Positions 1-6,648 of a DNA stretch of 22,033 bases are shown here, in pieces. Where the stretch lies: contig NZ_CAKVJA010000045.1 of assembly GCF_934754925.1 (NCBI RefSeq), positions 1 through 22,033 on the forward strand, given 5' to 3'. Source of the stretch: an uncultured Clostridium sp. (GTDB taxonomy: Bacteria; Bacillota; Clostridia; Clostridiales; Clostridiaceae). The notes beneath the pieces are model-generated. The model saw only the letters and a program-made list of their open reading frames with translations, did no database searches and was not told the DNA's origin. The stretch's first letter is position 1. Each line of letters begins with the position of its first letter. The position numbers and the translations under genes were made by a program.

Positions 1-194
1 TTCTATAATTGGCTCATCAATAACTTGCGCTTCTACAACAGTACTCTCTATAACTTTATCTTTAGACTTTTCTACTTCAATTACTTTTTTAGAATCTTCA
101 TCATCTCTTTTAGTATTTTCTATAATTGGCTCATCAATAACTTGCGCTTCTACAACAGTACTCTCTATAACTTTATCTTTAGACTTTTCTACTT
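1..194. repeat. Direct tandem repeat, 117-bp period (coding)
   Basis: Positions 1-77 and 118-194 are identical, a spacing of 117 bases or exactly 39 codons, so the repeat stays in frame in the minus-strand gene. The first copy is cut by the window edge and more copies may follow outside. Confidence 0.9.
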
Positions 195-705
195 TAATTT
201 CTGGCTTTCTTGGATCCTTTTTATGTTCTTTTTCTGCAACCTTTTCAGTTGCTCTTGCTCTAACTTCCTTAGCTTTAATTATAGTATAATTTTTCCAATT
301 ATCTGATGGCTGTTGTCCATTTAAAAAGCCACACATTACAAATATAGGTATGCCATCTTTAATTTTTGCTATAGCTGTACCAGATATTTTATCAAATTGT
401 ATATCTAAGCCACCAATATTTGATACATTGTATTCTTTTGTTGCTTCTGCCTTACCTGTATCAGTTACTTCTATTGGTCCTAAATTAACTATTTGTTTCA
501 TATCCTTTTTACAACAAATAATCATCATGTAATAATTATCACTATCTTTTTTAAGATTTTGGGCATAAAAAGATATTTTACACTTATCTCCTTTTGCTTC
601 TATCTTAGAATATCCAGATAATGTTTTATCACTAGAATTTGAATACCCACGTTCATCCTCTTGTAATATTACGAAGTTTCTATACAATCTACTATTGCTT
701 GCCAC
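1..705 (-). CDS. Hypothetical protein with in-frame tandem repeats (3' end beyond window)
   Basis: An open frame of 235 codons runs from a GTG at 705 to the window edge without a stop. The GTG is preceded by a GGGGG ribosome site 9 bases upstream. The protein begins VASNSRLYRNFVILQEDE. Residues 1-145 or so look like a compact mixed alpha/beta domain with several Cys and Trp/Tyr residues. After that the chain turns into a charged, low-complexity Lys/Glu/Val region with a 39-residue repeat containing VEKSKDKVIESTVVEAQVID. I see no signal peptide or membrane segment. I do not recognise the family. It lies 97 bases downstream of ksgA with no strong terminator between, so it could be partly cotranscribed. 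A TATAAT near 740 could be its own -10. The frame is certain; the function is unknown. Confidence 0.75.
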   Translation of the reverse strand, partial: MASNSRLYRNFVILQEDERGYSNSSDKTLSGYSKIEAKGDKCKISFYAQNLKKDSDNYYMMIICCKKDMKQIVNLGPIEVTDTGKAEATKEYNVSNIGGLDIQFDKISGTAIAKIKDGIPIFVMCGFLNGQQPSDNWKNYTIIKAKEVRARATEKVAEKEHKKDPRKPEIKVEKSKDKVIESTVVEAQVIDEPIIENTKRDDEDSKKVIEVEKSKDKVIESTVVEAQVIDEPIIE

Positions 706-802
706 TCTCTAGAACCCCCACTTTATATTAATTCCATATATTATATGTTCTATATATTGAAATATGTTATTAATTTTAATAGTGGAATGTCATATAAATA
801 AA

Positions 803-1645
803 TTATAAAATTTCATTAATACAATTTGATAGTGTTGCAAATTCTTGTATAGTTAAAGTTTCCCCTCTTCTCTTTGGATCAACTCCTGCCCTTTCAAATG
901 CCTCTTCTAGCTTTTCCTTAGCAGGTCCTATACTCTTAACACCATTCCATAAAGTTTTTCTTCTCATGTTAAATGAATTTCTTATTATATCAAAGAATAA
1001 CTTTTCATTATCAACCTTAACTTTTGGTGAATCTAATTTGTCAAGTCTAATAACAATTGAATCAACCTTAGGTCTAGGAATGAAACAATTAGGTGGAACT
1101 CTTCTTACTATACTAGTATTACAATAATATTGCACTAACAAAGATAATGCTCCATAATCCTTGTTTCCTGGTTCTGCATTCATTCTTTCCGCAACCTCTT
1201 TTTGAATCATTATTGTTAATGATTTAAAATTATATCCTTCTTTAAGTAATTTAACTATTATAGGCGTTGTTACATAATAAGGTAAGTTTGCAACTAATTT
1301 TACACTTTTCTCATCACCTATAACTTCATTAAAATCTACCTTTAGGGCATCATTATGTATAAGAGTGAAATTAGGATTATCTCCCAACTCTTGTTCTAAT
1401 ATAGGAATTAAATCATTATCTAATTCTATTGCAACTACTCTCTTAGCAGTTTTTAATAATTGAGCCGTTAATGTTCCAACTCCAGGCCCTATTTCTATAG
1501 CTAAATCCTCTTTATTAACATCTGCACCAGCAACTATATCTCTAGGAACAGAGTCATCAACTAAAAAGTTTTGTCCTAAGCTTTTTGAAAATTTGAAATT
1601 ATATTTCTTAACTAACTCGGCTGTTTTTACATCTTTTATATCCAT
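803..1645 (-). CDS. ksgA: 16S rRNA (adenine(1518)-N(6)/adenine(1519)-N(6))-dimethyltransferase KsgA/RsmA
   Basis: This 280-residue protein is the SAM-dependent methylase that dimethylates two adjacent adenines in the 3' terminal helix of 16S rRNA late in 30S assembly. Visible motifs are GQNFL (24-28) at the N terminus, the SAM-binding loop EIGPGVGTL (51-59), an acidic residue after the second strand (AIELD, 72-76), the catalytic NLPYYV (120-125) and FIPRPKVDS (188-196). The length is normal for the family. The ATG directly follows the rnmV stop codon (TAG at 1646-1648), and the ribosome site AGAAGGGAAG lies inside the end of rnmV. The two genes are therefore translationally adjacent, as in Bacillus. 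Confidence 0.97.
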   Translation of the reverse strand: MDIKDVKTAELVKKYNFKFSKSLGQNFLVDDSVPRDIVAGADVNKEDLAIEIGPGVGTLTAQLLKTAKRVVAIELDNDLIPILEQELGDNPNFTLIHNDALKVDFNEVIGDEKSVKLVANLPYYVTTPIIVKLLKEGYNFKSLTIMIQKEVAERMNAEPGNKDYGALSLLVQYYCNTSIVRRVPPNCFIPRPKVDSIVIRLDKLDSPKVKVDNEKLFFDIIRNSFNMRRKTLWNGVKSIGPAKEKLEEAFERAGVDPKRRGETLTIQEFATLSNCINEIL

Positions 1646-2200
1646 CTATTTCTTCCCTTCTAATTCTTTATCAATATAATTAATGGCTTCTATAAACTCT
1701 TCTTTTGTAATTCCATAATTATTTAATCTAGATAACATTTGGTTTGCATTACCATAACCAATTCCTAATCTATTTCCAAGTTTTATTCTTCTTTCTTTCG
1801 CATTTGGGTGTCCATTTAATCTAAAGAAGAACATATCTTGTGAATCAAAGATATTTTCCTTAACTTCAATAGTAACCTTTGCCCTATTTAAAGCTTCTAT
1901 TATAACCTCTGGTGTAGCATTTTCTACTCCTATATCATCATCTTTAATTCCATCTTCTTGGGCAATATATGCATGCTTTATTCCTGGAACCCTCTTTGCT
2001 ATTATTTTTCTTATTTTTTCTCCAGCAAAATCTGGATCAGTTAAAACTATAACGCCCTTTCTTTTTTGTGCCTCTTTTATTCTTGAAATAACCTTTGCGT
2101 TTATTCCAAAACCACCAACAGCTATCATTTCTGCATCAACTGCTTTTTTTACTGCAGCTACATCATCTTTTCCTTCAACAACTATAACCTCTTTAATCAA
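1646..2200 (-). CDS. rnmV: Ribonuclease M5 (5S rRNA maturase)
   Basis: This 184-residue Toprim-domain nuclease matures 5S rRNA precursors in Firmicutes. The Toprim glutamate lies in VVEGKDD (7-13) and the DxD motif in LTDPDFAGEKIR (53-64). The length matches the family. The start is a TTG: no ATG or GTG lies in frame upstream, the protein begins right at the Toprim strand (MIKEVIVVEG), and a purine-rich AGGAAGAG precedes it by about 7 bases. It abuts ksgA with no spacer. The 252 bases between it and yabE contain the yabE terminator. Confidence 0.95.
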   Translation of the reverse strand: MIKEVIVVEGKDDVAAVKKAVDAEMIAVGGFGINAKVISRIKEAQKRKGVIVLTDPDFAGEKIRKIIAKRVPGIKHAYIAQEDGIKDDDIGVENATPEVIIEALNRAKVTIEVKENIFDSQDMFFFRLNGHPNAKERRIKLGNRLGIGYGNANQMLSRLNNYGITKEEFIEAINYIDKELEGKK

Positions 2201-2402
2201 AAGCCTTCTCTTCCTTTCCTCTATTATCTCTTATTAATTTATCCCCATATTTCTATTATGTCAAACCTTTAATTAGTTATAAGCTACTAGTTTCAATTTA
2301 ATTTCTAAATTGCTTTATAAATATTGGGTTCATAAAAATGTATTCTTTGCTATATTACTATATAAGTCTCATTTAAATTTTTAACTAATATCTTACGAAA
2401 AT

Positions 2403-2449
2403 AAAAAGGGCAATATCAAAACAATAAAGTTTTGATATTGTCCCTTTTT
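2403..2449 (-). terminator. Rho-independent terminator after yabE
   Basis: A GGG-CAATATCAAAAC stem pairs with GTTTTGATATTG-TCCC (one bulge), loop AATAAA, flanked by A5 and T5 runs. It sits directly behind the yabE stop, so rnmV-ksgA probably need a separate promoter in 2201-2400. I could not pick one with confidence. Confidence 0.85.
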
Positions 2450-2452
2450 ACT

Positions 2453-3502
2453 TTACCATTCTCCTGGGTACGCTAAAATATATACTGGTACGTTATATTT
2501 TCTTCCCCATGATTTACAATCTGATTCTGAATTAAGGAATACATCTATAATATTTCCTTTTATAAGTCCACCTGTATCTGCAGCAATTGCTTTTCCGTAA
2601 TTTTCTACGTAAACTAGCGAACCTAATGGTATCACTCTTGGATCAACTGCTATTGTACTTATTCCACCTGGATTGTAAACTGGTACTGTTCCTGTTGCAG
2701 TTATAGTATCGCCTGCATAAGCAGTAGATTCACAATAGATTAAATCTCTATACTCCATTTCGCCATCTCTACTAGCAAATACTCTTTTGGTTCCTTGAGC
2801 TATAATTTCATTTATAGGTTCTTTAGTAACCTTAGACTGAACTATTTCTCTAGATACTTCAACGCCATCTTTCTTAATCACTTTATAAGTTATTTCCTTT
2901 TCTCCTGCCTCACCAGCTTGTCTTACATTTTCCGTATTGATATCTAAGTTTTCATCGTCTTCAACTATTGTTTCATAGTCAATACTTTCTACAGCAACCT
3001 CATTTAATACTTCAACTTTAACTATTTTAACTGTAAGACTATCTGATACTTCAGTATCTAATGAAGGTGTTATTTCGTCAACTCCTTCAACAAACTCAAC
3101 GCCTTCAGCTCTTAGCTCATCCTTTTCGGCTTCTATCATATCTTCTACAGTATCTTCAGCAGTTTTTATAACAATTGTTTTGTTACCAACTACCATTTCT
3201 ACTTCTACAGCTTTTTTAATTGTAATAACATCCTTTGATGATATTTTTTCATTTAAAGCTGGCTGTACCTTATCTTTATGAGCTATTTCTATCTCATTTT
3301 CATCAAGTACATCTTTAACAGTCCCTTTATATGTTATAAGTGCTTCTTCTTTTCCGTCTATAACTATTACTATGTTTTTTCTTACACATGTAAATGTTAT
3401 CGTTAATGCTATTACTAATAGACTGATAACACCTACCATTATTTTTGCCTTAGGACTATTAGAAAAATTGTTTTTTAAATTTTCTTTCCATTTTTCAATC
3501 AT
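2453..3502 (-). CDS. YabE-like G5 and 3D domain cell-wall protein
   Basis: The 349-residue protein has an N-terminal membrane anchor or uncleaved signal (about 18-42). Two DUF348-type ubiquitin-like repeats follow (about 44-160), each with a TVKDVL or TVEDMI helix. A G5 domain comes next (about 165-240), and a C-terminal 3D domain (about 255-349) carries the three conserved Asp contexts VDPRVIPLGS, AADTGG and IIDVF. 3D domains resemble the MltA/RpfB lytic fold, so a role in peptidoglycan remodelling at the outer membrane face is expected. The position between tatD and rnmV is the standard Firmicute yabE position. The ATG has the ribosome site AGGGGAGG 10-11 bases upstream, and a near-perfect sigma-A promoter precedes it. 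Confidence 0.9.
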   Translation of the reverse strand: MIEKWKENLKNNFSNSPKAKIMVGVISLLVIALTITFTCVRKNIVIVIDGKEEALITYKGTVKDVLDENEIEIAHKDKVQPALNEKISSKDVITIKKAVEVEMVVGNKTIVIKTAEDTVEDMIEAEKDELRAEGVEFVEGVDEITPSLDTEVSDSLTVKIVKVEVLNEVAVESIDYETIVEDDENLDINTENVRQAGEAGEKEITYKVIKKDGVEVSREIVQSKVTKEPINEIIAQGTKRVFASRDGEMEYRDLIYCESTAYAGDTITATGTVPVYNPGGISTIAVDPRVIPLGSLVYVENYGKAIAADTGGLIKGNIIDVFLNSESDCKSWGRKYNVPVYILAYPGEW

Positions 3503-3538
3503 CTACATTTAACCTCCCCTGGCAAGAGTGACCATTGA

Positions 3539-3567
3539 ATTATATAAATAATTCTTATTTTTGTCAA
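3539..3567 (-). promoter_or_regulatory. Sigma-A promoter of yabE
   Basis: TTGACA (3567-3562), a 17-base spacer, then TATAAT (3544-3539) on the minus strand. Both boxes match the consensus completely, and the start codon lies about 37 bases downstream of the -10. Confidence 0.85.
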
Positions 3568-3718
3568 ATTTACCACTCTTGTTTTAATGCAACTGCCTAA
3601 AATGCATAATAAATATTAATTGAAATAAAAAAAATAATGGCGTTTTTACAGTTTAAAGTTTGGTTGATATAGACCGGATTTTTTCTATTTTTTTACAATT
3701 GTCAGTATTTATTTTACT

Positions 3719-4504
3719 TTATTTTCTATTATTAATCAAGCTATAGAAATTGTCATTTACAGCCAAATTTACCTCTTTTAAGCTAATTTCTTTTATTTCA
3801 GCTATTTTTTCTATTATATATTCAATATAATCTGATTTATTCCTTTTTCCCCTATTTGGAGTTGGAGCCATATATGGGCAATCAGTTTCTACTAATAATC
3901 TATCAAGTGGGATTTCTTTTACAACCTCACAAATTTTCTTTGCATTTTTAAAAGTAACTACTCCAGTAATTCCTATATAGTAACCTAATTTAACACATTC
4001 CTTAGCAAATTCTACACTACCTGAAAAACAATGTACTGTTCCTCTAACATTAGGAAATTCCTTCATTATTTCCAAGGTATCTTTATGAGCATCTCTATCA
4101 TGGATTACTACTGGTAATCCTAATTCTTCCGCTAATTTCATTTGATCTCTAAATACTTCTTTTTGGATTTCTCTATCTGGATTTTCATCCCAATAATAAT
4201 CTAATCCTATCTCACCTATAGCTATAATCTTTTTATTACTATTATATAAATTAATTATTTCATTCTTCACACTTTCATCATAATCATTGGCATCACTAGG
4301 ATGAATTCCAAGTGCTCCATAAATAAAATCATGTTTTAAAGTTAATTCATTTGTAGTTTTTAAACTGTTTTTAGAACATGCACAATTTAATATTCCAATT
4401 ACTCCTGCATCCTTTATTTGTTCAAAGACAGCCTCTCTATCCTCATCAAAAGCCTCATCATCATAATGTGAATGAGTATCAAAAATTTTATATTTGAATT
4501 CCAT
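3719..4504 (-). CDS. tatD: TatD family metal-dependent hydrolase (DNase)
   Basis: The 261-residue TIM-barrel protein carries the full TatD metal-site set: His-x-His in DTHSH (H11, H13), Glu98 in IGEIGLDYY, His135 in VVIHDRDAH, His158 in GTVHCFSGS and Asp208 in VETDCPYMAP. Family members act as 3'-5' exonucleases or DNases. The ATG has the ribosome site AAGGAG about 8 bases upstream. It is normally the gene after metG, but here a second MetRS-like gene and a gene-free stretch of about 360 bases lie between. It has its own extended -10 promoter. Confidence 0.95.
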   Translation of the reverse strand: MEFKYKIFDTHSHYDDEAFDEDREAVFEQIKDAGVIGILNCACSKNSLKTTNELTLKHDFIYGALGIHPSDANDYDESVKNEIINLYNSNKKIIAIGEIGLDYYWDENPDREIQKEVFRDQMKLAEELGLPVVIHDRDAHKDTLEIMKEFPNVRGTVHCFSGSVEFAKECVKLGYYIGITGVVTFKNAKKICEVVKEIPLDRLLVETDCPYMAPTPNRGKRNKSDYIEYIIEKIAEIKEISLKEVNLAVNDNFYSLINNRK

Positions 4505-4547
4505 TATCTTTTCTCCTTATTAATAAAATAAATTTTTCTTATTTTTC

Positions 4548-4556
4548 ATTATACCA
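4548..4556 (-). promoter_or_regulatory. Extended -10 promoter of tatD
   Basis: TGG-TATAAT reads as an extended -10 element (TGnTATAAT) with the hexamer at 4553-4548. The -35 region is poor, as expected for extended -10 promoters. It lies 44 bases before the tatD ATG. Confidence 0.6.
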
Positions 4557-4679
4557 AATTAAATAAAAAAATATTTACCTTTGGAATAATTTATGAATAA
4601 ACCCTTTCAAAGATAAATACTAATTTTTATTGATTAAGTTATAATTTTGAAATATATTGTTAAGATTTTCTTTAGATTT

Positions 4680-4716
4680 TTGACACCTAACTGACACAAT
4701 TAAGGTTTATTATAAT
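4680..4716 (+). promoter_or_regulatory. Putative activator-dependent promoter of a small RNA
   Basis: A consensus TATAAT (4711-4716) is preceded by the direct repeat TGACAC-N5-TGACAC (4681-4686 and 4692-4697), an 11-base period ending 13 bases before the -10. No -35 hexamer lies at 17 bases. Direct repeats with an 11-base period replacing the -35 are typical of OmpR/PhoB-type response regulators. That assignment is inference. Confidence 0.4.
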
Positions 4717-4722
4717 ACTTGT

Positions 4723-4864
4723 AAAGTAGTTAAAGCATTATTATTTACCCCTAAAACCATTTTTAAATAGAGCTTCTATCATTCATTATGATTAAGAGGT
4801 TACTTTTTAAATTGGTCTCCTAGAGTTATTCGTCCCCCAAATGAAATGACTCTAGGTTTTTTTT
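4723..4864 (+). ncRNA. Candidate small RNA, about 140 nt, C-rich terminator loop
   Basis: The unit runs from a -10 box at 4711-4716 to a strong intrinsic terminator at 4819-4864. It has no ORF with a ribosome site; the longest ATG frame is 11 codons. It is antisense to the tatD-metG paralogue intergenic strand and overlaps no gene. The terminator loop carries a CGTCCCCCAA stretch that could pair with G-rich ribosome sites. The call rests on promoter and terminator only. Confidence 0.35.
4819..4864 (+). terminator. Intrinsic terminator, plus-strand orientation
   Basis: CCTAGAGT (4819-4826) pairs with ACTCTAGG (4849-4856), extended inward by a G-U pair and ATT/AAT, followed by eight T. The T run is only on the plus strand; the minus-strand readout lacks one, so this is not the terminator of the MetRS paralogue. 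Confidence 0.85.
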
Positions 4865-4867
4865 GTT

Positions 4868-6496
4868 CTAAAGTTTCTTTTCCTTTAATCTAATTACTTC
4901 CTCTGTAGCTCTCTTTTTATCAATTTTATTAAATAACATATCACATTCTCTAATTATACCTTCTTTTTTTTCTGTAAAGCTCCAAATACCGTCATCTAGA
5001 TTTAACGAGTGTTTTATTTTATTACATGTATTAGGCATAAACGGATATAGTAGATTAGATAAGTTAACTATTATCTGAATACAATTATATATAACTTCTT
5101 TACACTTTGAGGGATTTTGACTTAATAATTCCCAAACCTTATTATTCTCAAAATATTTATTTCCCCTTTTACATAAATTAATTATATCAGTTAAACCTTC
5201 GCTAAAATGACCTTCCTCTATTTTATCACCAATATCGAAATATAAATTTAATATATCAGTTTTAAAATTTTCCTTCATTTTCCCGTTTGGTATTCTATTT
5301 GAATAATTTTTCTTTGAAAAAATTAATACCTTATTTATAAAACTAGATAATTCACAAACTAAATCATTATTATGGGTATTTATATAGTCTCTCCAAGTAA
5401 AATCTGTATCTTTATCTTCTGGAGAATTTAAAGTTAAATAGTATCTAAAACTATCAACGTTATATTTATTACAAACATAATCCGCCCATAAGGCCCAATT
5501 TTTAACTGTAGAAAATGCTTTTCCTTCTAACTTTAAATGTTCACTTGATATTATACGTAAATTAGGATTTTTTATACCAAGCCCTGCAAGTATTGATGGG
5601 AATATTACCGTATGGAATGGAATATTATCTTTTCCATGAATAAAATAAATTCTTGAATCTTCTCCACTCCAATACTCCTTATAATCCTCTCCACGCTCTT
5701 CTAAACATTTCATACTAGCTGTTAAATATCCCATAACTGCTTCAATCCAAACGAATATTTTTTTATCCTCATATCCATCTAATGGAACATCTACACCCCA
5801 ATTAAAGTCACGTGTTACAGCTCTATCCCTTAATCCTTCATCTAAGTATCTTTTTAATATCTTCTGTGCATTCTCTCTCCATCCACACTGCCTGATATAT
5901 AGCTTTTTGATATCATTTTCAAATTTAGATAAGGCAAAAAATAAATGTTTAGTTTCTTTTAATATAGGCTTAGAATTACAGATTTTACATCTCATATCTA
6001 TTAATTCACTAGAATCAAATTCTTCATTACAATTTTCACAACTATCACCAGTAGCATCTTCTCCACATTTAGGGCATTTACCAATAATATATCTATCAGA
6101 TAAATATTCATTACATGTATTACAAAATGTTTCTTCTACTAATTTTTCATATATATATCCTTTTTTATATAAATCTAAGATAAATTCTTTTACTTTTTCT
6201 TGATGATATTCCGAATGTGTTTTAGCAAATATATCAAAAGAAAAACCTAATAAATCAAAGCATCTTTGAAATTCTGCATGATATTTTTCTACAGCTTCTA
6301 AAGGTGTAATATGTTCTTCTTTAGCTTTCATAGTAACAGGTGTACCATGACAGTCCGTACCTGAAAGAAAAACAACGTCATCTCCCATCATTCTATGATA
6401 TCTTGCCAAAATATCTCCCGGTAACAAAACTGCAATTCTTCCTAAGTGCAATGGACCATTTGCATATGGCCATGCATTACCTATAATAATGTTCAT
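4868..6496 (-). CDS. Second methionyl-tRNA synthetase-like protein (E. coli/archaeal zinc type, degenerate motifs)
   Basis: The protein has 542 residues from the ATG at 6496, which has AAGGGGGG 6 bases upstream; a start at 6523 would lack one. It is a class I MetRS core of the four-zinc-pair type: CNTC (125-128), CPKC (141-144), CENC (153-156) and CKIC (170-173). Kept residues are the Tyr-Ala-Asn-Gly motif (11-14), Asp in GTDCHG, Trp in FVWIEA and His in IPFHT. HIGH reads HLGR (17-20). The KMSKS site reads GKAFSTVKNW (325-334), losing the second lysine and, in one alignment, both. There is no C-terminal EMAP/tRNA-binding domain. It is unlike the neighbouring metG, so it is an acquired paralogue rather than a duplication. 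It may be an inhibitor-resistant MetRS2 or a specialised aminoacyl-adenylate enzyme. It has no T-box of its own. Confidence 0.88.
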   Translation of the reverse strand: MNIIIGNAWPYANGPLHLGRIAVLLPGDILARYHRMMGDDVVFLSGTDCHGTPVTMKAKEEHITPLEAVEKYHAEFQRCFDLLGFSFDIFAKTHSEYHQEKVKEFILDLYKKGYIYEKLVEETFCNTCNEYLSDRYIIGKCPKCGEDATGDSCENCNEEFDSSELIDMRCKICNSKPILKETKHLFFALSKFENDIKKLYIRQCGWRENAQKILKRYLDEGLRDRAVTRDFNWGVDVPLDGYEDKKIFVWIEAVMGYLTASMKCLEERGEDYKEYWSGEDSRIYFIHGKDNIPFHTVIFPSILAGLGIKNPNLRIISSEHLKLEGKAFSTVKNWALWADYVCNKYNVDSFRYYLTLNSPEDKDTDFTWRDYINTHNNDLVCELSSFINKVLIFSKKNYSNRIPNGKMKENFKTDILNLYFDIGDKIEEGHFSEGLTDIINLCKRGNKYFENNKVWELLSQNPSKCKEVIYNCIQIIVNLSNLLYPFMPNTCNKIKHSLNLDDGIWSFTEKKEGIIRECDMLFNKIDKKRATEEVIRLKEKKL

Positions 6497-6517
6497 TAAA
6501 AACCCCCCTTTAATCAG

Positions 6518-6640
6518 TGACAAGTTTTAAGTGGCAAGTGAGAATCTTTAAGTTATAGTAAAAAAGTCAGCATAGCTGACTTTTTTATATTTTCTAAAGT
6601 CTCCCTAAAGCGACTTTATTCCTTAACCTACCACTTGTCA
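6518..6640. repeat. Imperfect inverted repeat flanking the metG terminator
   Basis: TGACAAGT (6518-6525) and ACTTGTCA (6633-6640) are perfect inverted arms. Related AGTGGCAAGTG (6530-6540) and CCACTTGTCAATTGC (6631-6645) words lie beside them. The pair brackets the metG/paralogue junction. Confidence 0.5.
6560..6586 (-). terminator. Bidirectional intrinsic terminator after metG
   Basis: A6-GTCAGC-ATA-GCTGAC-T6 is a perfect 12-bp stem with a 3-base loop. It separates metG from the MetRS paralogue, so the latter should have its own promoter in about 6500-6560. Confidence 0.9.
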
Positions 6641-6648
6641 ATTGCTAA

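Noticed and set aside
25..306. Plus-strand ORF of 93 codons, Phe/Asn/Ser-rich
   Set aside because: It is the antisense shadow of the minus-strand GTG-started gene at 1-705, has no ribosome site, and is low-complexity.
4768..4803. 11-codon ATG frame inside the candidate plus-strand small RNA
   Set aside because: It has no ribosome site and stops before the terminator, so the transcript is treated as non-coding.
6497..6523. N-terminal extension MSLIKGGFL of the MetRS paralogue
   Set aside because: The internal ATG at 6496 has a strong AAGGGGGG site and gives the usual MetRS N terminus; the upstream start has none.
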